Shown: positions 49,690 to 63,031, counted from the stretch's first letter. The stretch is 64,000 nucleotides of DNA from Maylandia zebra (GCF_041146795.1 NC_135183.1:12073340-12137339), one strand, 5' to 3'. A program made the numbers and translations. The notes: a model not told the origin generated them from the letters alone.

Positions 49690-51097
49690 TTTGATCTGAA
49701 ACCAAAGCAGGCAGCAGGTTACAGCAGGAACATCGAGATAACATGATGCCAGTGATTAAAAATCACCATGATGACGCATTTTCCACTGTAACAAGGGTTT
49801 CACACGTTGTTGTTTGAAGATATTAAACTGTGTACATTTTACAGACCAAAAATAAATAAACTCAGGGAATGAATCCAGACAAGAATCAACACTAAAAACG
49901 TCACCACTCCAAAGACAATCAATTTGTGTTCAGATCTTTGTGTCCATGCATATGAGAAACCCGATTACTATGAGAAATCAGGTTAAAGCAAAAAAACAAA
50001 ACAAACTCACACATATATGATAAATCCTAGTTGACAGGTGGTCAGTAATCAGATTCCCCTCCCTCCTCCAGTAAAATGCTGCCACAGCCTGGTTTCCCTG
50101 TCATAGGTCATTATGAAACGGCATCCTTTACCCAGTTCTGGGTTTGCAGGACAAAAAAAGGCTTAAGTACAGAAACCAGTCAGTGTGCACATCCGATTTC
50201 TCTCGTGTTTGGACTGCAGCCTGTATCACTGTATGTGGTCAATGAGCAACTGAATATTGTTGGTTTGACTGAACCTAGAAACACGTGACTCACACTCAAC
50301 TGCCAGTCTCCCAATTAAACAAAGACAGTCAATAGAAACGCACATGAAAATATGAATAAACCCCACTAAAGATGCAGTGGAAAAAATAACAGTGGTGTTT
50401 GGACACATGTTGCAGAGACAATAATTTAAGTGTTTGTTGGGGTACACCTGGATTAATATAGAATTAAAATTGTTGCGTTTTTGTTGATCGATATTATAGT
50501 GTTGTTATTAGTGTTGTACATGTTTCTACACAACATCATACCTACTAATTCAGGAATCTGAATTACCCTTGTAATGGAAACACTTTAATAGGAAGCAGTG
50601 TATTTTTGTCCAATATGTAAAAATGTAAATTTGACTATGTTGATACTGAAAGCTTTTCCTATGTTTTGTTTGGAAAATGATTCGAGACCGTTACTTACCT
50701 GACAGAATATTAGAAACACCTTATTTCAGTAACTGAGAGAGTCACTCTGACATTACAGTCTTAATGAATATAGAACTGATTGCCAGACAGGTATACTGTA
50801 TTTAAATTTAAAAAAGTGAGCTACACCTAATATCAGTGTATACTGTAATCCAGATGTATTAAAAAACAAGCAGACTATGACATCATGTAGCATGATCTAC
50901 TGACTATTATGGCATATTTGGGCCATTTTAAGTTTAATTATGGAGCCAGAGAAAGGGTGTGTTTTCTTGCAAATTTAGTTGTAGTCTGATTTTTTCATAA
51001 CAAACATTCAAGTTCAATATTGGAGTGCATCTGTTTTTGATTTTTTGTAAATCTTTTTCTTCCCATTTTAAATTTGACACTTTAATATTTGAATCTA

Positions 51098-51946
51098 CAG
51101 TAATGTGCAAACATCTTGAGTCACCCATCAATACTTTATCTTTTGCTTCCACCCTGCATGTGTGATGCTTTGGGCTCTTCGGTTTCATCAGAAATTGTCT
51201 CTGTGGAAGACGGTTTGCCATTGTTAAGGAAGGGAAATCAGGAGGCTGAGGTATGCAAATTAAACAAGAACTAGGTTGAAAATCAGACGCTCGGGTCTTA
51301 TGAACTGATGAATCTAAATGTGAAATTTTTGGTTCAAATGATGTCCAGAGGAGGTCAGGAAAGAGGTACAAGAGTTAGTGTCTACAGCTATCGGTAAAAC
51401 ATGTGGAGGTTCTGTCATGGTTTAGGGCTGCATTTCAGCCAGTGGCGTTTTTGATCTTGCCAAAACTGCCATAATACCATCAGATTTTGATCCACCATGC
51501 AATACTATCAAAAAACCTGACTGGCAACGGCATCATTTTTCAACAGGTCAAAAGCCCAGACACATGGCCAATGCAGTAAAAGCATAACTGGACAATGGAA
51601 CATAAAAAAAAAAAAAAAAAAAGACAATGGGGCGTGATCAGCCATGGACTGATCTCCCCAGAACTTCAACATTACTGAAGCAGTGTGGGATCATCTTAAC
51701 TGAGGCAAAAAGCAGCAAAAATTTCCTTCAAGACGCCTGGAGATCTATTCTTGAAGACAAAGAAGTCAAAAGGCAATCAAAGCAAATATTGACTTTCAAG
51801 CTTGTTAGAGTTGTACAAACTGTTTTTGCCTTATATTCTGTATTTTCATGCATGCTTTGATTTCTCAATAATTCATCACACCCATTTCACATTTTCCTAG
51901 CAAAATAACTGAATGAGAAGTGACTCAAGACTTTTGCACATTACTG
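51098..51946. mobile_element. Decayed Tc1/mariner element, copy 2
   Basis: Duplicate of 27916-28773 with the same CAGTAATGTGCAAA ends and TA flanks. The central A-rich run reads A19 here rather than the ATAA-type repeat of copy 1. Confidence 0.75.
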
Positions 51947-52135
51947 TATCCCGGTTCTCTCCTTCTAAATTTAGGGCTTTATACTGCCAGAATATTTGAA
52001 CGTCTTCCCTTTTGAAAGTTGTATAAGTTTATATCTTTAAATTAGAATATTCGACACATTTACTTTCCGAAATTTTGAATTTCCAAGGAATTAATCCCCG
52101 TCTTCCCAGGCGCCATATTTCAGTTATTTTAATAC

Positions 52136-52648
52136 CTACAATGGCCCTCCTACGTCATCGTAAATTACATACGACACCGCCTCCACGGTTATCACCCCTA
52201 CAATTAAATCCAGGTTCTGGGTGGTATTGTCCGGGCAGGGCTGCGGCCAGTGTAGTACTGATGCTTCGCCATCTGACTCTTCTGTCACCTCGTCGTTTCT
52301 GTCAGAGTTAACCCCGGGTCCCACCAGAGGGTGTCTGGACTCCATAATAGCGACCATCGTCTTTTCATAGCGCCACCAGCCCTGTATTTTAGTTGGGGCC
52401 GGGGAGTCGGGCTCTCGCTTGCACTTGTAGTATGCGCTTTTGAGAAGTTTCCAGCGAAACTTTAATTGGTCCACGGATCTGTGATAACCAGCCGCTGTCA
52501 TTCTCCTGTGTGCCACTTTGAACAGTTTGTTATTCCTCACTTTCCTTCCGTCTAAGCACTTCTTCATGTCCAGCTCCTTGAGAATTTCCAGAAACAACTC
52601 CGTTTCCTTCACGTCCCAGTTCTGCTTCTTGATGCCAGAATCGTCCAT
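52136..52648 (-). CDS. Myb/SANT-like domain protein, copy 2
   Basis: Same 170-aa single-exon frame as 28963-29475 with no amino-acid change. Domain layout: Myb/SANT-like region about 10-100 (NWDVKETELFLEIL ... GWWRYEKTM), acidic tail. Flanking sequence is likewise nearly identical, so both copies should share promoter function. The absence of changes reflects the young duplication and is not by itself evidence of selection. Confidence 0.65.
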   Translation of the reverse strand: MDDSGIKKQNWDVKETELFLEILKELDMKKCLDGRKVRNNKLFKVAHRRMTAAGYHRSVDQLKFRWKLLKSAYYKCKREPDSPAPTKIQGWWRYEKTMVAIMESRHPLVGPGVNSDRNDEVTEESDGEASVLHWPQPCPDNTTQNLDLIVGVITVEAVSYVIYDDVGGPL

Positions 52649-53326
52649 TGTTTTAGCAATGCAGTCTCATGAAAACTCACACGAACTAGCGTTCACACGG
52701 CTAGGTTGCTAATAGGTGCTAGCATGCCTGCTGTAGCATGAGCTGTTGTGATGTTGCTAGTTTAAAATCTTTAAGCAGTATTTAGCACGGAATCTTCAAA
52801 ACCGAATCAATAAAAGGATTACAATTCTGCGTTTTAAACCCTCTAAACATGAAAAAAAAAGCCCCGCTCATGCATCTGAATAGGAATAGCTTGAAAATAA
52901 TCCAGGAGAGATTAGATTAGAAACACAATGCACGTGTTTCTTTTTGACTGGACAACTATAAAGTAACACGGAGTGACACAAACACGATAGCGTGAACAAA
53001 ACCGGGTAACGCTGGCGGTAGGACATTTATTCACCTGATTTGTGTTTCAGATTTGCTGATATCCGGCGTTTTGGCAACCGCAAACAGAAGTTAAATTTAA
53101 ACCGTGGATGCACCCAGAGCATACACAGAGCCAACCAGCTGACTCTAGCTCCACTGTTGGTTCGTTTGGTTTTTACTTCACTGTCGCTGCTGTTCCAGGT
53201 GGGCGGCGCCGCTCAGCATCCTCTGCGAAACATTCCGCGCATACCGGGTTTTTTTCCCGCCGTGTCCAGGACGTTTCAACCGTGAAATAAATGAAACGCA
53301 CCTTTTTAAAGAACGTCTGCCATTCC

Positions 53327-53458
53327 ATTGGTTGTGGCCTCGTCGTGACGAGAAGCTTTAAACGGGTTGAAGAAAGTTAGTGTCTGTCATTTGAATCAGC
53401 TGTGTGAGGGGGACGGGGGCGAGTGTTTTACCTTGTCAAGGACCTCCTTGAACAACAG
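53327..53458 (+). promoter_or_regulatory. bmb: Candidate bmb promoter and 5' UTR exon, copy 2
   Basis: Duplicate of 30154-30285 with the inverted CCAAT box, TTTAAA and the AACAACAG|GTATTT donor intact. If the assignment is right, both bmb copies keep the core promoter. Confidence 0.35.
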
Positions 53459-54414
53459 GTATTTGTTTACAAATTATTCTATTTTATGCATTTAATAGGG
53501 CGTTTTTATTTTAACTGTTCATACATTTCGCAAAATATGATAGCTAATTTTTTGTTATTTTTTAATGACTGCAGTATTTTAAAATCGGGGAAAACAACTT
53601 AACATTTTTACAGTAAGCTAATTAGCTTCGTTTCCGTCCCGTTTAAGTCATGCAAAAGTGATTATTTGTTAATTAAATGATGTTACTGCAAGTATTCAGC
53701 AGAGCGCTGCAGCAGTGGGCATGCCTGGGCAAGCCTCGGTAGGATCTTCATTCAATCAGAGAAATAAATGGTAGTTGTTATTTCCACATTGTCTAATGCA
53801 TCCAATGCAGCAGAAACTCTTTATAGTCATATACAGAATGCTAAATGCTAAACATCGTCACAATATTCGTTTAAATATGCACAGATCATCAACAATGTTG
53901 AAACCTCCTGGCTAATGTTTTGTAGCTGACGGTCTCACCACCAGAACAGCTCTGACCAGTCCGGACATTTCCATAAATGCCTGAGTGGAATGAGCTCTGG
54001 GCAGTTTGGTGCTCGGGTCATTGCCTTGGGCTCTTTGCTAAAGCTGTCCCTGAGCAGGTTTTGCCCTGTGGTTTAGGCACGTTATCAAGGGGTGTTACGA
54101 TACGACCACCTAACATCCACAGGATTTAAGTTGGTTAAACATTTTTAGTTCTTCTCTCCACTGGTCAATAGTTTCGATGCGTTGGCTGATTTGCTCTGTT
54201 GCTTTTTGTACACGGCTCAACAACAAAAAAGAAAATTAAAGCAACACATCAGATCTGAGGGTTAAAAAAAAATCATGCTGCATATCTACACTGATATGAA
54301 AATGATCACCTTACAGAGGGCTGAATTCAAAGACATATTGAAAATCAAAGTAAAAAAATGATGCAGCAGGCTAGTCCACTTTGCGGAAATTTTAATTGCA
54401 GCTAGTCATAATGG

Positions 54415-55000
54415 TACTTAGTAATTTGTATGGACCCCTGCCTGCCCCCTGCCCAATGTGCTTGTAAGCATGCCTGACAAGGTCCGGGCATGGTGATGGT
54501 ATCCTGAGGGAATCTCCTCCCAGATCCGGACAGTCTAAGATGCAACCTGCTGGTGTTCAATTAGTTGAAACATAATGTTCTACAGGTGTTCTACTGGATT
54601 AAGGTAAGGAAAGCATGGGGGGGCCAGTCAGTAATATCAACTCTGTCCTCCTCCAGGAACTACCTTCATACTCTCGCTACATGAGGCCAGGCAATGTTGT
54701 GCAGCAGAGAACATCAGTGGTGGGCCTGCTAATTCTGGTATTCTCTGGCAAATGCCAGTCAGGCTCCATGGTGTGGGCAGTGAGCACAGTGCCCACTAGA
54801 GGACGTTGGGTCCTCGGGTCACCCTCATGAAGTCTGTGATTGTTAGTGAGAGACCTTCACACCAGGGTCCTGCTGGAGGTCCTTTTATAAGAGTGTGGCA
54901 GTGTTTATCCTGTTACTCCTTGCACAAAGGAACAGACACTGATGGGATAAGGACCCTCTACAGCACTGCTCACCTCTGAGTAACTGCCTCCCAAAAGTGA
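54415..55000 (-). pseudogene. Tc1-type transposase fossil, copy 2
   Basis: Duplicate of 31240-31800, with the same decayed transposase phrases on the minus strand. It keeps TCCCAGATCC near 54518, missing from copy 1, so the loss occurred in copy 1 after duplication. Confidence 0.6.
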
Positions 55001-55248
55001 TTTAAAAAAAAACAAAAAAAAAAAAACAACCCATAAACACACCTAAACTCAGAAGAGTTGAAGCTGCAAAGGGTGGGCCGACATCATATTAAACTCTTTA
55101 GATTAAGAGTAGGATGAGAAGTTCTTATGTATGTGAAGGCAGACGAGCAGTTACTTTTGGCAGTATAGTGTGGTTGCAGGGATTATGAGAAATGTATTTC
55201 CCATGTTTGATGATTTGCATGCGCACCTTGTCATGTTCTGATCCAGAC

Positions 55249-58200
55249 ATGGGTCACCTCATCCACTACCTGCACCTCCTGCTGGCCTGTCAGTGTCTCG
55301 CGGTCAACGGGCTGTTTGAGTGGCTGAGGCTGACAGAGGCACCTCGAGCAGCAGCGCCTCTTCAACCAGCTGCAGTGGCTCCAGCACATCTTGCCAAAGA
55401 CGCTCAGTTTGAGATGGCAACTGCAGATGAGAAGTTTTTAGCTGAGGCAAAGCAGATGGAGCTCAGCCCATTGGACAGCTGTCATTACAGGGTATGTGGG
55501 CCTTGAAAATGTGTATTTAATCCAACGGACAAATAAAATGTTTTTGAACAATATTAGGTTTGAGTTTGGAGAAGGCTGGGCAACAGTGTTATTAAGTGTC
55601 TTTCATATAAAATTCTCATGGCACAGTTTTCAATACATTGTTTAAACAGAGGAATCATGTTTCTCTGGTTTGTCTCCTCCTGTAGGTGATCGCTCGGCTA
55701 AAGTCGAGCTGTGACAGCCTCTCAGAAGAAAAGCTCGCAAAGCTCGGAGTGGAACTGTTTAACTGCCAGGCAGAGATTGAGGGGCGCCAGACGTACCTAT
55801 GCACAGAGGAGATGGTAAAAATACGATCTTGTAGTACTTGTCAGAAATGGCTTTAAAAATATAATGAAAAAATATATAATGTTGTGTGCTAATCTCAATT
55901 TTATGTGTTAGACCATCAAAGAGTGCACAGCAGACATGGATTCAGATACATGGAATGCTTACCACATAGTGAGCAACCGAGCGCGCTCCGTTTGTTATGC
56001 AACTCGACAGCAGCTTTTCCGGCGCAGAGCAGAGCACACAGTCAATGCACTCATCTCCACAGCCACCAGCCAGCTAGATGCAATGAAGGACCTGAAGGTA
56101 AGGCTGGGTTTAAAAAAAATAAATAAAATAATTTTTATTTTGCAAATCAGTGGTTTCTTGGATTCATGGATCATTTTCAAACAGGAGGGCCAGGTAGAGT
56201 TGAAAGAACTGACTGCAGCATCACTGGACAAGCTGCTTGAAGGCCACAGTGTTCTGCAGGCTCAACAGGGGAAGCTCCACGAGGGCCAGGAGCAGATGAC
56301 GAGTTCACTGAGGGACAACCTGGAGCGTCTGGGTCAGGAAAAAGCTCTCATCGCCTCTGGACAGGAGTTGGTAGCTCAGCTCATTCAGGGAATTACACAA
56401 AGAATGGGTGAGAATTTTACATTTTTCTGTATTTTTATTCTATTCTGTTAAAATTGACTTTGGGCGCGACTGCAAATAATCCGACATAAAGGCTCTTTTC
56501 ATGTGCTAACAGTCAAATTGCAGCAGTTTGTAAATGGGTTTACTACTGACCATGGATAAAAGAAACTGTTTGTCAAAGTACTCGAAAATGACCTGATACA
56601 GTTCGATGTGCTGAATGACTTCTGGAAGTTTTAACTTTCCCCTTTTAAATAAGATAAAATATTGAACTGCAATTCTCTTTAAGAAAACTCTGTAAACACA
56701 CCTGATGCCACATCATGTAGCATGGATTTTATTCTTTCTGTCCACCTTATTTTTTTTATTTTTTTTTTATTTTTTATTTTAGAGAATGTGAGCGAGCATC
56801 TTCAAATCCAGGGCTCTGAGGTGCAGGACAGCCACAAGGCAATTGTCAAGGACCTGGCAGATGTAAGACACCAAGCTCAGGACATCTATCAGAAAATTGG
56901 TAAATGGCTGAAATCATTTGTAGTTTATAAAACTATCCCCCCCAAGCAATGTGCTTACATATCTTTTTGTATGTGGCTGAGTAGACCACAGTATGATAGA
57001 GTTTCTGCAGTATCAGGATCAGACCTCCCAGTACTACACTGACCTGATGAACAAGTTGGAGCGCATGAACAGCACCCTGGGAGGCATGCTGCACTACCTC
57101 GATAAGATGCAGAGCCGCATAGAGGACAGGCTTCACATGATCCAGGGCTACCTCGGATGGGCAGGTGAGACACGGCAGCCATAGGGCACACTCCCTTTTT
57201 ATAGGGTCTTTTCCTGCTACAGAGAAGTTGGATAATTGACTGTCAGCAGGACATATTTAGAAATTAATTCTTTACATTCTCTTTGACTAAAAAAAAAAAA
57301 AGGTTTCTGTATGACTTAAGAATTCTTTTTCTTGTGCTTTTTGCTTGAACAGGTTTAAGTCTGACAGCTATATGGACGTGCATCACACACACAGGCTACT
57401 TTGTACTGTGTGCAGTCCTGCTGACATTCCTGCACTGTCCTGGTTTCTCTCGAGCCATGCTGCTGCTAACTGTGCCTCTGAATGCAGTTGCTGAAGTCAA
57501 CCAGCAGCCAGCGCTGGATCTCACCAGCCTCAGCCTGCTGCTGCTCACTCTGTCTCTGGGTATAAACATAAAGTCACTTATGAGGAAAATACATTAGCTG
57601 CAGTTTTCTGAAGCATTTGTCACAGTGTGAATTTTGTTTCTGCAGGTCACTGGTTTGTGAATCAGCTGTGGGCATGCTTCAAGATCACGAAAAAGCTGAC
57701 CAGTCCACTGCTACTCAGCTCGTGCACCATTGTGGAACCGCAGAAGTGAGTATGTTGCACACTAGAACTGCAACTTGCGTATTGGTCTTTGAAAATGTTC
57801 AATTTAACGGACTTCACTGAATGTTAAGGCCATCACCATCTTGGTGTTTTGAAACTGGACATGGAAGAGGGGTGACGTCTGCTTGCTGATGGACACTGGT
57901 TGCAGCTATCAATTATAATATAGAGCAGGGGTCCCCAATCCCAGTCCACGAGGGCTGGTGTCCCTGCAGGTTTTAGATCTCACCCTGGGTCAACACACCT
58001 GAATCACATGATTAGTTCATTACCAAGAACTTCAAGACATGTTGAGAAGGTAATTTATCCATTTAAATCAGCTGTGATGGATCAAGGACACATCTAAAAC
58101 CTGCAGGGACACCGGCCCTCATGGACTGGGATTGGGGACCCCTGATATAGAGACAGTAATTTATTAAATGAGCACAATGTTGTAGATGTTAAACTTAGCT

Positions 58201-59469
58201 AATGATTTAATCCGACTCAATCAGAAACTCTTGAGTTCACTGGTCAGTGCTCAAACTGGTAACTGATGATTTGTTCGAGTAAAAAATGAATTTTGAACTC
58301 TACACGGTCAGTAAGAGCTTCAGGCAGTAGAACATGTATTATTGTCTACACCAAATTAACAATGATTCCTTTTGCATCTATTGGACCTATTTTCTATCCT
58401 TTTGTGCTCAGAGATGAAAAAGATGACATCATTGAGGAAGACGACCTATTGAATCCGGACAGCTTTTTATCAGGTGGGAAACACATGCTGAACCTTTTTA
58501 CAGTGAATCCTGTTCAAGAGCAGTGCTCTTTCTATAAATTCAGCTTCTCAGTTTTGCTGTCAAACATGTTTGTGTTCAGGTGAACTTGGCATATCAGCTG
58601 TGTCTCCACCTCAGGGGAAGCTTACGCCAGAGTCGAGGCTTATGGCAGTAATTGGTAAACCAAATCACTCCACTCCCAGGTTTATACCAAAGCCACTTTC
58701 TTTAGCGGTAAGCAAACTGAGTTAATGCTTTCAGAAATGCAAAAACTGTATTCTCAGTGCATCACTAGTGGCAAGCAAGACAAATATTGTTTAATTGAAA
58801 TCTGTTTTAGGCTCTTTGTTACGATATACCCCTGAGTAACCTGGAAGGTGTTTTTGATTCAGTCACTGACTCGTCTGATTTAGGGAATGATTCACGAAGT
58901 GCAAGACCCACTCCATCGTTAGTCAGCAACAGGTCAGTAGCTCCAGTTACATGCACATATTTTATTTATTTATTTTTTTCTGTTTGAAGAGCTAAATTGT
59001 TTATATGGACTGTGATTTAATGTACTTTGGTGTGTGGGTGTGTGTGTGGGTGGGGGTGTGTGTGTGTGTAACCCTGACATTTGAAATGAGCATGTCATGT
59101 TAGGGATTCTAGCTGCCAGTTCATTGCTATGTTACTGATACCAGTTTTCACTGAAATCATACAGAAATAGAAGTAAGAGTCTCCAAGAGCTTTTGGCCTA
59201 TAGGAGTTGTTTCAATGTATACTGACCTCATTATTTGAAACTGTGGAATTAATAATTACCCTCCAATATAACCTCATTATAATGAGTAAAGGGGAAATAT
59301 GAATTGTTAAAGGGCATCTTTCTGTTTTTCTGCCTTCAGCTCAGTGTCAGGCCGTCAGCTGTGCAATGGCCTCACAAAAAGAGGAAAAGTCTGTAAGAAG
59401 AGAGCCGTGCCAGGACAGGAGTACTGCAGAGTCCACGAAGGGGGGCACTCCTCGTATGTCCAGTTTTAA
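55249..59469 (+). CDS. bmb: Brambleberry, copy 2, with 14-codon in-frame deletion
   Basis: Exons: 55249..55491, 55686..55814, 55912..56097, 56185..56407, 56783..56899, 56982..57164, 57353..57559, 57646..57745, 58412..58473, 58580..58707, 58811..58932, 59340..59469. All splice sites are intact; predicted 609 aa. Exon 8 is 100 rather than 142 bases: 42 bases between two CAGAAG repeats are gone, removing residues about 463-476 of copy 1 (the Pro/Ser-rich linker after the last hydrophobic segment) while keeping the donor and frame. Substitutions noticed: Thr to Ala in exon 4 (LTTAS to LTAAS), and Arg to Gly and Ser to Leu in exon 10. Signal peptide, Cys-rich region, hydrophobic segments and the C-terminal CCCH motif are unchanged. 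It appears to be a functional-looking paralogue. Confidence 0.86.
57926..58144. mobile_element. hAT MITE in bmb intron, copy 2
   Basis: Duplicate of 34786-35004, including its ATATAGAG target duplication, so the insertion predates the segmental duplication. Confidence 0.92.
59031..59069 (+). repeat. Interrupted TG microsatellite, bmb copy 2
   Basis: TG array with GGG and GGGGG interruptions, unlike the pure (TG)16 in copy 1. Confidence 0.9.
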
Positions 59470-59923
59470 CAGGCTCAGCCGTCTTTGTTGTCTGTAAAAA
59501 CTGTATACAGTAATGAAATATTGTTTTTACTAAGTTCTGTCTGCACTGCAGACAGCAGTAAGATTGCTGAATGAAAATTACATCTGTAGTTATTTTAAAT
59601 GTTTTTAGACGTTTATTTAGCTTTCGTGTTTAATAAAAATGAAAACTTATCAAAATTAGCTTTGTCAGAGTATGTGCATGTACACACAAGGAACTGGGCT
59701 CAGTTTTTTCTTAATTCCATGCTCTTTATTGCTTTCAATGTACCTAAGAGAACATGGAAACAGACAGTAGCAATGTGCCACAGATGAACATGTATAGCCT
59801 ATTCATAGTGGTGGGTAACTGGTTCTATATATAGATGGAGGGAGAGAGTTATGTGAATTTGTATAGTATATTTTTTTTCTCATTTCTTTTCTAAATGTAC
59901 TTGTATATTGTTCACATGTTGAA

Positions 59924-59929
59924 ATAAAT
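59924..59929 (+). terminator. bmb: bmb polyadenylation signal, copy 2
   Basis: AATAAA equivalent to 36774-36779, about 450 bases past the stop. Confidence 0.4.
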
Positions 59930-60507
59930 TACCTATCAATCAATCAATTTGAGTATGTGTAATATAGGTATAACCAAAGAGTATTTACTGCATGGTTTGT
60001 TTCAGTAAAAGCTGTGGTGGACGTTTTAGTAGAGACAACATGTAAGCAATGGCCTGTGAAAAGCTGTTCTGTAGCACCTACCAAAGGGAGGAACTGGAAG
60101 AGGTTGTATCCTGGGTGTGAGTGTTTCCTAATTCTGAGTTTGTACAAATCGTTTCTTGCAGACCTGACTTGTCCACTGTAGTCTGTTCTCGTCCTCTTTG
60201 GTTTGATTAATACACTGATGGTCATGCAGTAAACAGACTGGATTACTGCAGAGTAGAAATGGACCAATAGCTCCTGAGCTGGTGCAGGAGGTCCATCCTC
60301 TTCTGGGCCTCTTTGATAATTTTGTATTAGGTGGCAACAGACTGGATCCCTGAAACCTGAAGGAGCATGTTCAGCTGTTTAACCCCTCATTGGTATGCAG
60401 ACTCATCACCAACCTTCACAAGTCTCATGATCACCATGCCATCTGCAAACCTCACGTTTTTAAATAGGCTGGTGTTTTGAGGTGCAGTCGTTTGTGTATG
60501 AGGATCT

Positions 60508-60711
60508 GCATTCCTCAAGGGCCGATGTCCTGCAGGTTTTAGATAGCACCCTGGTTCAACAAACCCGAATCAAATATTAGTTCATTACCTCTGGAGAACT
60601 TCAAGACATGTTGAGGAGGTAATTTAGCCATTTAAATCAGCTGTGTTGGATCAAGGACATCTAAAACCTGCAGGACACTGGCCCTTGAGGCCTGAAGGTT
60701 CCCCAACCCTG
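60508..60711. mobile_element. Decayed hAT MITE, copy 2
   Basis: Duplicate of 37355-37558. Confidence 0.65.
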
Positions 60712-61090
60712 ATCTATACACTTCTGTATACATCAGGGTTCTGTGTCTGTTATAAAGTGAAGCATGAGTAGTGCTGTCCAGCAGAACTGAATCCTTGTTT
60801 TGTTTTTATGGCATATGAACATATAGAGAAATAAAAATCTCAATCTGTGACATGTCTTTCATTTCAAGGGTAGGACACTTGAGACACATTGCAAATATAA
60901 AATATTTATTTTGCTCTGATTAGTTTAAAAAAAACAAAAACAAAACACTAGCCCACATAATGCTCAATTATATAAGCTGGATCAATCAAATCCCAAACCC
61001 TTCAATAACAAACTAAGTCAAAACAATTCTGATTTCTGAATGTTATGTTGTGCCAGCACCTGGATTACAAGAGTGAAGCAGCCCATTTCC

Positions 61091-62588
61091 TATGGGCTCA
61101 AAATGTGGTCATAAATATTTTGTACTTGTAAATCAGGATTTGTATGTGTTTAAAAAAAATAAAGATTTGTGTGCGTAAAAAGAATTTGTATGTGTAAAAA
61201 AGATTTGTGCGTGCATAAAAAAAAATTTGTGTGTGGACTTAGCCAAAAAACCCCCCTGCAAGTTACAAGTATGAATTTTGACCCTATTTTTCTTCCTTTC
61301 ATCTGATTGGTCAATGTCATGTCAATCACAAATGTAACAATCCAATCAGAGAACAGATGGGTTTGGCTGTCAGAAGGGCGCTTTTTTTGAACTGCAGGTC
61401 TTTGAAGGGAATAAATGCCCTTTTACATGCCAACCCAGCGTTTTCCTTCATCACCACGAAGGAAAACAGTCTGTGGTCGTCCAAGTTTGGTGATTTTTGT
61501 GTCACAGGTCTACGTGTTTAATACAGGGACTTCAACAGCCTTTTCAACAGCACTGCGGACCGCGGGGTGGGGGTGGGTAGTGTTTTGGAAATGACACTTC
61601 ATCACAAAGCTTTCTTCGGTTTGAATTAGCATACATGTTTTTATTGAGCATTTGAAGAACTAGCAAAAAAAAAAAAAACTCTTGTAGAGGACATAAAGTC
61701 AGAGATAGAAAAGACAAGGAGCAGGTGCATCTAGTACAGGTAGAGCAGCTGCAAAAACCCACAGAGCCCAGCAGCCAGCGTAACAAATTCTGGATCCTTT
61801 GCTTTTAGTTAGCAGTTAGCATTAGCAGCGTATCCTGCATCCGATGTGAAAGGACTTTTATGCTGCGCACTGTGACTCACAGCAATGGTCCTGGGTCAGC
61901 CCTGACTTTGTGTTAAACTAATCGTAAAGTAATAATGTTATTTCTAACCAGTGATATACCACAACTTTTTCCTTTCAACAGCTACTGAAAGTTAGGGGAC
62001 CTAGCTGCTATTGGATATTTATATAGCGATCCTCCAGCTTCAAACGGTATCACCCTTCAAGGACCTGCAGTTCAAAAAAGCGCCCCTCTGACAGCCTAAC
62101 CCATCTGTTCTCTGATTGGATTGTTACATGTGTGATTGACATGACATTGACCAATCAGAAAAATAGGGTCAAAAATCCGTACTTGTAACTTGCAGGGGGT
62201 TTTTTTCTAAGTCCACACACAAATCTTTTTTACACACACAAATCTTTTTTACACATACAAATCTTTTTTACACACACAAATCTTTTTTACGCACACACAA
62301 ATCTTTTTTACACATACAAATCTTTTTTACACACACACAAATCTTTTTTACGCACACACAAATTCTTTTTACACATACAAATCTTTTTTACACATACAAA
62401 TCTTTTTTACGCACACACAAATCTTTTTTACACATACAAATCTTTTTTACGCACACACAAATTCTTTTTACACATACAAATCTTTTTTACGCACACACAA
62501 ATCTTTTTTACGCACACACAAATCTTTTTTACACATACAAATCTTTTTTACAAGTACAAAATATTTATGACCACATTTTGAGCCCATA
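61091..62588. mobile_element. Foldback element, copy B (hybrid)
   Basis: The left part equals copy A (37934 onward), including the ATTTCC left flank. From about 61828 the sequence is still the same element but about 10% different, and its right flank is CCACAGAAAG rather than ATTTCC. It therefore looks like a hybrid of two insertions of the family. The right arm holds the expanded minisatellite 62214-62551. Confidence 0.75.
62214..62551 (+). repeat. Expanded minisatellite in foldback arm
   Basis: About 18 tandem units of roughly 18-20 bp, alternating ACACACAAATCTTTTTTACG and ACACATACAAATCTTTTTT types. The corresponding arm of copy A has only a collapsed T run, and the left arms carry three to four units. 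Confidence 0.92.
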
Positions 62589-63030
62589 CCACAGAAAGCT
62601 ATTTTCCAGCGAAAGAATATGGAGAATAAATGTCCTGGTAAGTAATATTAAGTTTGTTGAGTTTAGTAAACTTCGGTGAAATTAGAATACCAAGGAAAAA
62701 ATAACACTTAAAGAATTATTGCAACCGCCGAATATTTCAGTAGGCTACTGGGGGGAGCTAGCATAAGAGTTATTAGTTATAAGATATAATCCAAGTCGTA
62801 ACATTGCTGTGTGGAGCTGCAGATTTGGTTGCAGGTTAATACTGGCAGTGTCGCCATGCCAGCTGACTGCATTTCATCATCAGCCAGTGTTGTTCTTTAT
62901 ACATCAATATTACCAAAGTTTGTGCCATGTTCAATGTAGGGATGTGCAGTTCTGGTCCTCCTGGTTTCAGATGTTTCCATACTTCAACACAGCTGATTTA
63001 AAGAATCATTTACAGACTTGTGCACAACTA
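62589..63030. other. Spacer before hAT transposase
   Basis: Contains an ATG-initiated short block with a donor (AAAGAATATGGAGAATAAAT then GTAAGT, about 62612-62640) that could be a first exon of the transposon gene. No terminal inverted repeat identified. Confidence 0.35.
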
Positions 63031-63031
63031 G

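Larger units (their letters stand above)
47939..61828 (+). repeat. Segmental duplication, copy 2
   Basis: Direct copy of 24756-38665. The left end ACAAAGTTAACTTAAG follows serpin coding sequence without any intron or spacer. The right end is inside a foldback element, after which sequence matches copy 1 at only about 90%. Within it, small indels and single-base changes distinguish the copies, for example the 42-bp loss in bmb exon 8, ten bases kept near 54518, and the altered TG run. It carries only exons 1-2 of pycr3. Confidence 0.93.

Noticed and set aside
62214-62551. Regularly spaced short repeats resembling a CRISPR array
   Set aside because: Units are contiguous variants with no unique spacers, in vertebrate DNA within a transposon arm; a minisatellite.
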